Source: UBA7446 sp038143535 (GTDB lineage Bacteria > Bacteroidota > Bacteroidia > Flavobacteriales > Flavobacteriaceae). Taken from it: 64,000 bases of DNA. Positions 10,685-20,013 of this stretch are shown piece after piece. The notes below the pieces were generated by a model that made no database searches, was not told the origin of the DNA, and saw only the letters and a list, made by a program, of their open reading frames with translations. Each line of letters begins with the position of its first letter. Position 1 is the first letter of the stretch. The stretch is taken from NCBI GenBank assembly GCA_038143535.1, contig JAYQMD010000001.1:1550001-1614000 (forward strand). Reading direction: 5' to 3'. The position numbers and the translations under genes are program-made.

Positions 10685-11599
10685 TTATAAATTACTGGTT
10701 CCTATGTTCTCATTAACTGATCCACTGACTCTAAATACATTGCCACCCTCTGGTGTAATTACTATGCCATCAGGAGCACCTACTAAAATAGCTGACGTAG
10801 CACCATTGGAAACTGTGAAGTCAATAGGAGTAATTGAATCACCCTCGCATATCTCTTGAGTTAAACTACCGCCAGTGTATGACATGTCATGGCCTGGCTT
10901 AACTGTTATTGTACCTTGTAGTGACAGTGCAGGATCACATGAACCTGTTGAAGTAACTGTATAAGTAAACGGCAATGTAGTACCATCAACATCATCTGAC
11001 GGTGTCCCTGAAATTGTAACTAGACCTGCATTTACAGTATGGGTTACGCCATTTGGTAATCCAGTAATAGTAACTCCAGTTGCACCCCCTGCTAAAGCAT
11101 ACGTGATGTCCTGTATTGATTCACCTTCACAAATCTCTTGAACCGCGTTTGATGAAGTTAAGTTCAGCTCCTGGTCAGGATTAACCTCAATTGATACTGG
11201 TATTGGTGCCGCTGTACAGCCATTACCCTGAGTAGTTACACTGAAATTGTAAATACTACTCGTTCCTATGTTCTCATTAACTGATCCGCTGACTCTAAAT
11301 ACATTGCCACCCTCTGGTGTAATTACTATGCCATCAGGAGCACCTACTAAAATAGCTGACGTAGCACCATTGGAAACTGTGAAGTCAATAGGAGTAATTG
11401 AATCACCCTCGCATATCTCTTGAGTTGTTAAACCTGACACAGTCATCTTGTGATCTGGGTTAACCTCAATAGTACCTGTTTGAGTCACTGGAGAAGTTGT
11501 TGGACACCCGCCAGTAACTGTAACAGTGTAAGAATAAGTTGTTATAGCGCTAATATTGTCTGTAAGTGTTCCTGCTATAGTCACAATACCTCCGTTCAC
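10685..11599 (-). CDS. Giant adhesin fragment: Ig-like modules between two frame breaks
   Basis: About 304 codons, starting inside a gamma module (NGGIVTIAGTLTDNISAITT) and running through alpha, beta and most of another alpha module. The upstream break is a missing C at 11716/11717: this copy reads tgtattgcac where the intact copy near 10006 reads tgtattcgcac. The downstream break is at about 10690-10700, where two bases of the usual module are lost and the adjoining 10320-10620 sequence is a blurred mixture of beta and gamma modules. It is part of the giant adhesin, not a separate gene. Confidence 0.7.
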   Translation of the reverse strand: MNGGIVTIAGTLTDNISAITTYSYTVTVTGGCPTTSPVTQTGTIEVNPDHKMTVSGLTTQEICEGDSITPIDFTVSNGATSAILVGAPDGIVITPEGGNVFRVSGSVNENIGTSSIYNFSVTTQGNGCTAAPIPVSIEVNPDQELNLTSSNAVQEICEGESIQDITYALAGGATGVTITGLPNGVTHTVNAGLVTISGTPSDDVDGTTLPFTYTVTSTGSCDPALSLQGTITVKPGHDMSYTGGSLTQEICEGDSITPIDFTVSNGATSAILVGAPDGIVITPEGGNVFRVSGSVNENIGTSNL

Positions 11600-11652
11600 A
11601 TTGTAACTAAGTCCTGAGGGTAAACTACTAACTTCTGCACCTGTAGCACCAC

Positions 11653-13146
11653 CTAGTAAAGCATATGTGATTGGTGTAATGGTATCGCCTTCACATACAA
11701 TTTGTGATGTTGTATTGCACTAGAAGTTAAAGCAATTTCCTTTGAAGGATTAACCTCAATTGATACTGGTATTGGTGCCGCTGTACAGCCATTACCCTGA
11801 GTAGTTACACTGAAATTATAAGTTGTGGTTAGGGTAATGTTCTCATTAACTGATCCACTGACTCTAAATACATTGCCACCCTCTGGTGTAATTACTATGC
11901 CATCAGGAGCACCTACTAAAATAGCTGACGTAGCACCATTGGAAACTGTGAAGTCAATAGGAGTAATTGAATCACCCTCGCATATCTCTTGAGTTAAACT
12001 ACCGCCAGTGTATGACATGTCATGGCCTGGCTTAACTGTTATTGTACCTTGTAGTGACAGTGCAGGATCACATGAACCTGTTGAAGTAACTGTATAAGTA
12101 AACGGCAATGTAGTACCATCAACATCATCTGACGGTGTCCCTGAAATTGTAACTAGACCTGCATTTACAGTATGGGTTACGCCATTTGGTAATCCAGTAA
12201 TAGTAACTCCAGTTGCACCCCCTGCTAAAGCATACGTGATGTCCTGTATTGATTCACCTTCACAAATCTCTTGAACCGCGTTTGATGAAGTTAAGTTCAG
12301 CTCCTGGTCAGGATTAACCTCAATTGATACTGGTATTGGTGCCGCTGTACAGCCATTACCCTGAGTAGTTACACTGAAATTGTAAATACTACTCGTTCCT
12401 ATGTTCTCATTAACTGATCCGCTGACTCTAAATACATTGCCACCCTCTGGTGTAATTACTATGCCATCAGGAGCACCTACTAAAATAGCTGACGTAGCAC
12501 CATTGGAAACTGTGAAGTCAATAGGAGTAATTGAATCACCCTCGCATATCTCTTGAGTTAAACTACCGCCAGTGTATGACATGTCATGGCCTGGCTTAAC
12601 TGTTATTGTACCTTGTAGTGACAGTGCAGGATCACATGAACCTGTTGAAGTAACTGTATAAGTAAACGGCAATGTAGTACCATCAACATCATCTGACGGT
12701 GTCCCTGAAATTGTAACTAGACCTGCATTTACAGTATGGGTTACGCCATTTGGTAATCCAGTAATAGTAACTCCAGTTGCACCCCCTGCTAAAGCATACG
12801 TGATGTCCTGTATTGATTCACCTTCACAAATCTCTTGAACCGCGTTTGATGAAGTTAAGTTCAGCTCCTGGTCAGGATTAACCTCAATTGATACTGGTAT
12901 TGGTGCCGCTGTACAGCCATTACCCTGAGTAGTTACACTGAAATTGTAAATACTACTCGTTCCTATGTTCTCATTAACTGATCCGCTGACTCTAAATACA
13001 TTGCCACCCTCTGGTGTAATTACTATGCCATCAGGAGCACCTACTAAAATAGCTGACGTAGCACCATTGGAAACTGTGAAGTCAATAGGAGTAATTGAAT
13101 CACCCTCGCATATCTCTTGAGTTGTTAAACCAGGATCTGCAAACAT
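11653..13146 (-). CDS. Giant adhesin fragment: alpha-beta Ig-like module tandem
   Basis: About 497 codons with alpha, beta, alpha, beta, alpha-prime modules and the start of a gamma module. The reading frame is the same as that of the upstream fragment ending at 13480: codons run without interruption from the TGA at 13480-13482 to here, so the ATG at 13146 (MFADPGLTTQEICEG) is only the first Met after that stop. The two alpha-beta pairs inside repeat with a period of 564 nt (188 codons) and are almost identical in DNA. The last residues before the stop (IQHHKLYVKAIP) are out of frame after the missing C at 11716/11717. Confidence 0.75.
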   Translation of the reverse strand: MFADPGLTTQEICEGDSITPIDFTVSNGATSAILVGAPDGIVITPEGGNVFRVSGSVNENIGTSSIYNFSVTTQGNGCTAAPIPVSIEVNPDQELNLTSSNAVQEICEGESIQDITYALAGGATGVTITGLPNGVTHTVNAGLVTISGTPSDDVDGTTLPFTYTVTSTGSCDPALSLQGTITVKPGHDMSYTGGSLTQEICEGDSITPIDFTVSNGATSAILVGAPDGIVITPEGGNVFRVSGSVNENIGTSSIYNFSVTTQGNGCTAAPIPVSIEVNPDQELNLTSSNAVQEICEGESIQDITYALAGGATGVTITGLPNGVTHTVNAGLVTISGTPSDDVDGTTLPFTYTVTSTGSCDPALSLQGTITVKPGHDMSYTGGSLTQEICEGDSITPIDFTVSNGATSAILVGAPDGIVITPEGGNVFRVSGSVNENITLTTTYNFSVTTQGNGCTAAPIPVSIEVNPSKEIALTSSAIQHHKLYVKAIPLHQSHMLY

Positions 13147-13470
13147 TGAGTGATCTGAATTTATTCTTATTGTACCATTACGAGTCTGTGGGTTACAACT
13201 ACCTGTTGTGACTACATTAAAGTCAAATGAAGTAAAAGATCCTAAAATATTTTCTGTCGGTATACCTGAAATTGTAACTAGACCCGCATTTACAGTATAG
13301 GTTACGCCATTTGGTAATCCAGAAACTGTAGCCCCTGTTGCACCCCCTGCTAGAGCATACGTGATATCCTGTATTGCTTCACCCTCACATAGCCCGGTTT
13401 GTGATGAATTTGCTGAAGTAAGTGAAATTTCATCATCTGGATTTACCGTTATGGTTCCTGTTGCTGTATC

Positions 13471-14592
13471 AGGACAAGATCAGCCTGTACTTATTAGTGT
13501 GTACGTATAGGTTGTCGTGGTTGTAACTGTTGGCGCAGTTCCGGAAATAGTTGTTGTAGCTGAATCAAATGTGATGCTTACTGGATCTACATCCCATGAA
13601 ATCGTTGCTCCAGTTGCTCCACCACCTAAAGTGTATTGAATTGGAGTAATTGCCGTAGCCGAACATTCTACCGCAGTATTATTTGATGTCGTTGTAAGTT
13701 CAAGTTCATCTAATGGATTCACCGTAATTACACCCGATATATCATCTGGTTCACATCCGCTACCCGTAGTGGTAACCGTATATGTATACGTGGCTACCGA
13801 AGTAACATCATCCGTAGGCGTACCACTAATTGTCAACGCAACTGGATCAAAATTGATACCCGATGGTACTACATCCCATAAAATCGTGGCACCAGTAGCG
13901 CCGCCAGATAAACTAAAGGAAATTGTTTCTATCGCTTCCCCTTCGCATAGTGTCTGGTCTAAAGCACCCTGAGCTGTATCATGAGTAATAACTCCATCTG
14001 GGTTTACCGTTATGGTTCCTGTTGCTGTATCAGGACAAGATCCACCTGTACTTATTAGTGTGTACGTATAGGTTGTCGTGGTTGTAACTGTTGGCGCAGT
14101 TCCGGAAATAGTAGTTGTAGCTGAATCAAATGTGATGCTTACTGGATCTACATCCCATGAAATCGTTGCTCCAGTTGCTCCACCACCTAAAGTGTATTGA
14201 ATTGGAGTAATTGCCGTAGCCGAACATTCTACCGCAGTATTATTTGATGTCGTTGTAAGTTCAAGTTCATCTAATGGATTCACCGTAATTACACCCGATA
14301 TATCATCTGGTTCACATCCGCTACCCGTAGTGGTAACCGTATATGTATACGTGGCTACCGAAGTAACATCATCCGTAGGCGTACCACTAATTGTCAACGC
14401 AACTGGATCAAAATTGATACCCGATGGTACTACATCCCATAAAATCGTGGCACCAGTAGCGCCGCCAGATAAACTAAAGGAAATTGTTTCTATCGCTTCC
14501 CCTTCGCATAGTGGCTGATCTAAAGCACCCTGAGCTGTATCATGAGTAATAACTCCATCTGGATTTACAGTAACGGTTTTCGTAATTGAAGT
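13471..14592 (-). repeat. 561-nt tandem duplication (two Ig-like modules per copy)
   Basis: The stretch starting 'aggacaaga' at 13471 recurs at 14032 with only a handful of differences across about 560 nt (187 codons). The differences include the dinucleotide change at 13482-13483 that creates the TGA stop in the first copy. Confidence 0.85.
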
Positions 14593-17500
14593 TCCCAAAC
14601 CACAATCATTACTTGGGGTGGCTGATAAAATATAAGTTCCTGCGGCATCGAATTCTAAACTAACCTGGGCGGTATTTGCTAGAGTTGTTATTGTTGCTAG
14701 CGGGCTATTAACCTGCCAAGTATAATCTGTTACTCCGGTAAGCCCTGTAACTTGATAGTTGTAAGGACCAGTACCCTCGCATAACGTAGGAAGACCCTCA
14801 ATAATTCCAGTCCCAGAAATAACTCCATTAAAGGTAAGCGTCATTGACGCATCTAAAGTTGTACCTGCATCACAAGCATTAGAAGGGGTTACCTCCATAA
14901 TTAGGGTAACACTTCCTATTTGATAATCATTTTGACTTGGGCTGTACGTTGGATTTAAACTATTTGAACTACTAAATGAACCTGTTCCGGTAGTTGTCCA
15001 CAGTATATTTTGATAATCTGTGTTGGATGCTGCCGTATTTGTTTGAGAATTTGTAATACTTGCACCTGAAAGTGAGTAAGGACTTCCTTGGCAAATAGAA
15101 TCGTCATCCCCAGCACTTACATCTAGCGTGGGAACAATAGACAAATTAACAGCACTGCTAGTGTTTGTAGTACAAGGGCTTTGGGCATATGCAACCAATG
15201 TTAACACTGCTCCGCCATTTGCAAGATCATTTGGCCCAGGGCTGTATACCGTTGTTAAGTTTAATTCGTTACTAAATCTACCATCACCATCCGTAAACCA
15301 TTCGATGGATGAATAATTCTCTGCAATACCAGTCAAATTAAGATTATCACTTGCACAAATTTCAGTAGCGGTTATTCCTGTATCAGCAAAAGCATTTTGA
15401 TTAATATTTAACAAAAGGGTATCGCTATCAGAAGCTGAACAACCCGATATTCCGTTTGCCGTTAATGTTAAAATAACCGATCCTGTACTTATATCATTTG
15501 TTCCAGGAATATACTCTGGGCTTACGGTATCAGCGCCAATAAAGCTTCCGTCTCCTGATGTACTCCAACTAAATGAACTTTGATTGGTTACACTAGCTCC
15601 TAAAATTTGGTAGTTTTCGCCCTCACAAATAGTTTCACTTTGACCAGCCTCAACAACCACACCGTCAACAAAAGTAATGGTAACAGTATCAAAGGCAGAT
15701 TGTGAACAATTATTTGATGGTTGAGCTTCAACTGATAGTATTACCTGTCCGTTAGCTTTGTCCTCAACAGTAGGCTCATAAATTGGGTTTTGAACAGCAT
15801 CATTTACAAAATCTCCAGTACCACTGGAACTCCAGATGATTAAACCATTGTCTGTTATAGTATTACCAGAAAGTTGTACTTGAGTGTCTGATGAACATGC
15901 GGATATGTTATTTGCGCTAAGAGAAATTTGAGGTGCTGAATTAATTGTAAGAATAATTTCCTCTTCAACATCTGTACAACCCTGGTTATTTAAAGCCTTA
16001 AGCACTAGTCTAACATTGCCCACTATTCTATCATTATTGCCAGGAATGTAAGTAGCGTTCACATCTGTGTTTGATGTATCAAAAGTACCATCACCATCAG
16101 TAGACCATAGCACAGAAGTTTGATTAGTTACTGTAGCGCCAGCAAATGAATAGGTTTCACCCTCACAAATAGAGGGTGTTGTTGTTCCAACATTTATTAC
16201 AGGCTTTTCATTTAAGGTAAGTCGTACGATGTCACTTACAGTGCCTTCACATGGAGATAATTTATCTACAGTGAGTGTTAAATCAACAAAGCCTTGAGCA
16301 AAGTCATCTGGAGAGGGGTCATATATAGCGGTTAAGCTCGTATCTCCACTTGGGAAATTACCGTTACCGCTTGAAGTCCATTTTTGATTTCTTCCGTTGG
16401 TAAAACTTCCGCTAAGCTGATATGTAGCTTCACAAATGGTCGCATCAGGACCTGCATCAACCGTCGCCTCAGGGGTAATATTTAGGGTAAAGGTATCCGT
16501 AACTGAGGAAGTACAAGGACCATTACCGGTTCCAATTAAAGTAAAGGTTATAGTGCCCACTTCACCAGGGCTTGGTGTATAAGTTGGATTAAGTGAGTTA
16601 ACACTAGCAAGTGTTCCTGTGCCATCCCAAGTCCAATTGATAGACGATGTATTTTCACTTGATGCTCCATTAGCAAAGGTATACGTATCTCCAGCGCAGA
16701 TCGTGGCACTAGATCCAGCTTCCACGACTGGTGCTGGTGTTACTGTAAACTCAACATCATCAAATAATGTATCATCACCAGGTGTGGTATTTGTACAAGG
16801 GTTGATTGGTGTGGCTGTTAAGCGAAGGGTAACAGTATTGTTATTATCAAGAGGGTCGGTAATATATACTGGTGAAATTGAATTTTTAGTAGCAGGGTCA
16901 ATGGTTCCATTTCCAGATTGCACCGTCCACTCATACGCATTCGCATTGGAAACTGAAGCTCCATTATGAGTATAGGTCCCAGCACAAATAGTTGCATCTA
17001 TCCCGGCATCGACAAGAGGTAAACTCGTGATATTAATGGTTATATCATCTGAAATGACATTGCTACACGGATCTAAAGAATCTACAGAAAGACGCAAGGT
17101 TACAGAGCCATTTAAAATATCATCAGCAGTTGGTGTAAACGTTGGATTAAGAACATTCGGATTATCAATGGTTCCGGGTGAACCAGAAACAACGGTCCAA
17201 ACTGGGTTTGCACCAGCTGAATACGTTGCGCCATTTAGATTGTAACTTTCCCCTTCACATATCGTAATTTCGTAAGTAGTTGCATTTGGGCCTGCTTCAA
17301 CAACTGCTTGAGAGCCAATTGTAAGCGTTTGCGTAACAACATCATCATCACATGTGCCGTTTGCAAAGGCTGTCAATGTAAACTGAACAGATCCCAAAGC
17401 CACATCAGCAGCCGAAGGTGTATAGTTCGGAGTTTCTGAATTGGTCCCGGTAAATGATCCCGACCCGCTGGTTTCCCATAGATAGCCGTCGTTGAATTGT

Positions 17501-20013
17501 ACTGTTCCATTTAAGGTAATGGTTTCATTTTCACAAATATCCACCAATGGATCAATTGTAGCTTCTGGGGCTTGGTTGACAGTAATAACAATACTGTCTT
17601 CAGCTGTTCCATTACAAGGAGCCTGACCGTTGGTGTGCAGCGTAAGCGTTACCTGCCCAGTTTGTCCAGCATCTGGTGTAAATACAGGGGACAGTGATCC
17701 TGTTAGCGGAGTTAATGTTCCACCTGTGGTTGTCCAATAATACGAATCTTCATTTGTTACTTGAGCACCAGATATCGTATAGGTTTCCCCTTGGCAAATT
17801 GAAGCATTTGAAGCAGGAATAGTTGCTGTAGGGTTAGGTATGAGTGTTACTAAAACGGAATCTGGCTCCACGGGACAAGTGCCGTTTCCTGACACCTCCA
17901 TTGTAAGCAGTACCGATCCATTTATGTAATCTTGAGCACTTGGTTGATATGTTGGTGTTAGCTTATCACTGTCGGTTAATGTGCCACCAGATCCATTAGT
18001 CGTCCAAGAAATTCCAGTGTAGGCTCCATTAATTGAAGCATCACTGATGGTAAATTGATTGCTTTCTTCACAGAAGCTAAAATTAGCTCCAGCATCAACA
18101 ACCGGCGGTTCAATAATGGTGATTGTTTTAATGGCCACCACGTCATCTGCACAAGGTGAGTTAGGCGTAGCGGTTAAAGTTAATTCAACAGGTCCAGTTA
18201 CCCCAACCCCGGGTGTGTAAACTGCCTGAAGACTCGTTGGATCGTCAAACCTTAAACTTCCTCCGGAAGGATCAGTCCACAAATAGCTTGCTGCATTAAC
18301 GCCACTTACATCACTAATAGCCAAAGACTCCCCAACACAAATTTCAAAATTACTTCCTATTGTAAGTACTGGTTTCTTAGTAATAAACAAGGTCATGGTA
18401 TCCGAAACGGGATCACAACCCCCATTTCCTTGAGCGGTTAGTGTTAAGGTTACTTCACCTGAAATTATTTCGGCTGCAGATGGCTCATATGTTGGTGTAA
18501 TCGTATTGGAACTTGTCCAAGTACCCGTGCCACCAGTCCACTGAATTGAACTGTATTCAGATGCTTGAGCCTGGTTAGTAGCAAATGTGTACGATGCGTC
18601 TTCACAAACAGTAACGTCCGGTCCAGCTTCGACAACTGGTACTTTAGTAAAGCTTAGTGTAATTTGGTCTGATGCCTCATTTACATTTGCACATGGATCA
18701 ATAGGTAGAGCAGTTAGTGTTAAAACAACTCCATTTTCAATATCCGAAGTTCCAGGGGTATATGTTGGCTGTTCAATAAATCGACTATCAAAAGAGCCGT
18801 CTCCTGGAGATGTCCACTCTAAAGATGCATAATTAGAAAGATCAACCGGGACAATAGTATAGGATTCGTTCGCACACGTTGTTGCAGTATTATTTAATTC
18901 AACTACTGGGTTCTTAATAATTACAACCCGTTTAGAGTCTGTTACATCCCCACATGGTGATTCACCTTGAACTGTGAGTGTAAGAGTAAACTCTCCATTT
19001 TGAATATCTAAAGGACCTGGCGAATAAGTTGGGTTTATGGTATTGCCATTAATAAAAGTTCCACTATTGGTGTTACTTGACCAAGAAATGGATGCTGTTG
19101 TTGGAAGTGAAGCTCCTGTTTGGGTTGCGTCGGAAACGGTATAATCACTTCCTTCACAAACCGTACCTTCTGCTCCTGCATCGATTACTGGGATCTGCTT
19201 TAGGTTTAAAATAAGGTCTTGTGAAACATCTTCGTTTACGCCACATGGATCTTTGGCTTCAGCTGTCATTGTTAACGTTACTGATCCATTAAAATTATCC
19301 AAATCCGCTTGACTAGGTGTATAAGTCGGGTTTAAAGGGTTGATTAAATTAAATGTTCCCGTTCCTGAACTAGACCATACAACACGGTCTTCTTCCCCAT
19401 TGGTAGTCACGCCACTAATTACATATGGAGTAAGCGCACAACTCTCTACAGGTCCTGTTGGGAAAGTTAATATTTCAGGAAGTTGTGTTACACTAATCGT
19501 AAGTTGCTCCGAAACCTCTTGTGAACATGGAGATTCAGGCTGTGCAATAATTTCAATAATAACGGTATCGCTTGAACCATCAGGTCTATATGTTGGTTTA
19601 AGCGGCGGGTCCGTGTTTGGAATTTGTAAAGTACCCCCACCGCTAACAATACTCCATGCTACAGTTGTAAAATCTGTGATCTGGGCATCTAAAATTACGT
19701 CATCTCCCATACATACAGTAGTTGGAGATAGGCTTAAATCAATAACCGGTTCGGCTTTGAAAGAAAGCGTGAATTGTTTTGAGTCTGTTGGGTTAGTACA
19801 TGGTGCTTCAGCATTTGCACTGACTGTTAGAATTACTTGACCAAGGTCTATATCCGCATTAGTAGGGGTGTATTTTGCCGTTGGCGAGTTAGGATCATCA
19901 AAAGTTCCTGTACCTGATGTTTCCCAAGTAACAGGGTCAATTTCAACTGCATTTTCGGTTGTTACCAATCCCGCTGGAAATGTGTATGGTATCTGTGACA
20001 CAAATTTCAGCAC
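13480..20013 (-). CDS. Giant adhesin fragment: PKD-like Cys-pair repeats then Ig-like modules
   Basis: About 2,177 codons. The first three quarters contain roughly 18 repeats of 85-95 aa built as 'PVVDAGPDATICEGxxYxxxGA', 'xxWTTSGxGTFxxxxxLxPTYTPSxxD', 'GxVxLTLTAxxxxPCxxxxDxxxLxI', each with two cysteines. One PKD-like module follows (VTDYTWQVNSPLATITTL), then four modules of the GGATG type arranged as two 561-nt near-identical tandem copies. It ends at an in-frame TGA (13480-13482) where the sister copy at 14042 encodes Gly-Gly: GGTGGA has become GGCTGA. The start at 20013 is not a real initiation site; a one-base insertion at 19988-19989 separates it from the upstream fragment. Confidence 0.8.
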   Translation of the reverse strand: MLKFVSQIPYTFPAGLVTTENAVEIDPVTWETSGTGTFDDPNSPTAKYTPTNADIDLGQVILTVSANAEAPCTNPTDSKQFTLSFKAEPVIDLSLSPTTVCMGDDVILDAQITDFTTVAWSIVSGGGTLQIPNTDPPLKPTYRPDGSSDTVIIEIIAQPESPCSQEVSEQLTISVTQLPEILTFPTGPVESCALTPYVISGVTTNGEEDRVVWSSSGTGTFNLINPLNPTYTPSQADLDNFNGSVTLTMTAEAKDPCGVNEDVSQDLILNLKQIPVIDAGAEGTVCEGSDYTVSDATQTGASLPTTASISWSSNTNSGTFINGNTINPTYSPGPLDIQNGEFTLTLTVQGESPCGDVTDSKRVVIIKNPVVELNNTATTCANESYTIVPVDLSNYASLEWTSPGDGSFDSRFIEQPTYTPGTSDIENGVVLTLTALPIDPCANVNEASDQITLSFTKVPVVEAGPDVTVCEDASYTFATNQAQASEYSSIQWTGGTGTWTSSNTITPTYEPSAAEIISGEVTLTLTAQGNGGCDPVSDTMTLFITKKPVLTIGSNFEICVGESLAISDVSGVNAASYLWTDPSGGSLRFDDPTSLQAVYTPGVGVTGPVELTLTATPNSPCADDVVAIKTITIIEPPVVDAGANFSFCEESNQFTISDASINGAYTGISWTTNGSGGTLTDSDKLTPTYQPSAQDYINGSVLLTMEVSGNGTCPVEPDSVLVTLIPNPTATIPASNASICQGETYTISGAQVTNEDSYYWTTTGGTLTPLTGSLSPVFTPDAGQTGQVTLTLHTNGQAPCNGTAEDSIVITVNQAPEATIDPLVDICENETITLNGTVQFNDGYLWETSGSGSFTGTNSETPNYTPSAADVALGSVQFTLTAFANGTCDDDVVTQTLTIGSQAVVEAGPNATTYEITICEGESYNLNGATYSAGANPVWTVVSGSPGTIDNPNVLNPTFTPTADDILNGSVTLRLSVDSLDPCSNVISDDITINITSLPLVDAGIDATICAGTYTHNGASVSNANAYEWTVQSGNGTIDPATKNSISPVYITDPLDNNNTVTLRLTATPINPCTNTTPGDDTLFDDVEFTVTPAPVVEAGSSATICAGDTYTFANGASSENTSSINWTWDGTGTLASVNSLNPTYTPSPGEVGTITFTLIGTGNGPCTSSVTDTFTLNITPEATVDAGPDATICEATYQLSGSFTNGRNQKWTSSGNGNFPSGDTSLTAIYDPSPDDFAQGFVDLTLTVDKLSPCEGTVSDIVRLTLNEKPVINVGTTTPSICEGETYSFAGATVTNQTSVLWSTDGDGTFDTSNTDVNATYIPGNNDRIVGNVRLVLKALNNQGCTDVEEEIILTINSAPQISLSANNISACSSDTQVQLSGNTITDNGLIIWSSSGTGDFVNDAVQNPIYEPTVEDKANGQVILSVEAQPSNNCSQSAFDTVTITFVDGVVVEAGQSETICEGENYQILGASVTNQSSFSWSTSGDGSFIGADTVSPEYIPGTNDISTGSVILTLTANGISGCSASDSDTLLLNINQNAFADTGITATEICASDNLNLTGIAENYSSIEWFTDGDGRFSNELNLTTVYSPGPNDLANGGAVLTLVAYAQSPCTTNTSSAVNLSIVPTLDVSAGDDDSICQGSPYSLSGASITNSQTNTAASNTDYQNILWTTTGTGSFSSSNSLNPTYSPSQNDYQIGSVTLIMEVTPSNACDAGTTLDASMTLTFNGVISGTGIIEGLPTLCEGTGPYNYQVTGLTGVTDYTWQVNSPLATITTLANTAQVSLEFDAAGTYILSATPSNDCGLGTSITKTVTVNPDGVITHDTAQGALDQPLCEGEAIETISFSLSGGATGATILWDVVPSGINFDPVALTISGTPTDDVTSVATYTYTVTTTGSGCEPDDISGVITVNPLDELELTTTSNNTAVECSATAITPIQYTLGGGATGATISWDVDPVSITFDSATTTISGTAPTVTTTTTYTYTLISTGGSCPDTATGTITVNPDGVITHDTAQGALDQTLCEGEAIETISFSLSGGATGATILWDVVPSGINFDPVALTISGTPTDDVTSVATYTYTVTTTGSGCEPDDISGVITVNPLDELELTTTSNNTAVECSATAITPIQYTLGGGATGATISWDVDPVSITFDSATTTISGTAPTVTTTTTYTYTLISTG

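Larger units (their letters stand above)
8620..13135 (-). repeat. Near-identical higher-order repeat, 564-nt pairs in about 1.69-kb units
   Basis: From the N-terminal side the modules are alpha-beta-alpha-beta, then alpha'-gamma-alpha-beta-alpha-X, then alpha'-gamma-alpha-beta-alpha-beta. Landmarks: 'catggcctgg' at 12585 and 12021 (spacing 564); 'tgtggttagggtaatg' at 11824 and 10121 (spacing 1,703). Module X (10320-10620) is degraded. Copy number in the assembly may not equal that of the real chromosome. Confidence 0.8.
5340..14570 (-). repeat. Array of about 31 Ig-like modules ('ICEG...GGATG...GLP.G...ISGT')
   Basis: Modules of about 90-100 codons counted by their 'CEGxxIxxIxYxLxGGA' landmark. 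The central part (about 8620-13135) is almost identical between copies, the flanks are diverged. The call is by eye; repeat families of this type in Bacteroidota are usually annotated as PKD-like or Ig-like domains. Confidence 0.72.

Noticed and set aside
13480..13482. Possibility that TGA is read as glycine (alternative genetic code)
   Set aside because: TGA terminates several intact genes here (for example atpF at 54367-54369 and atpG at 57334-57336), and the sister copy uses GGA at this codon.
8620..14592. Direct repeats that could suggest a CRISPR array
   Set aside because: Periods are 561-564 nt, repeats are coding and there are no short unique spacers or cas genes.
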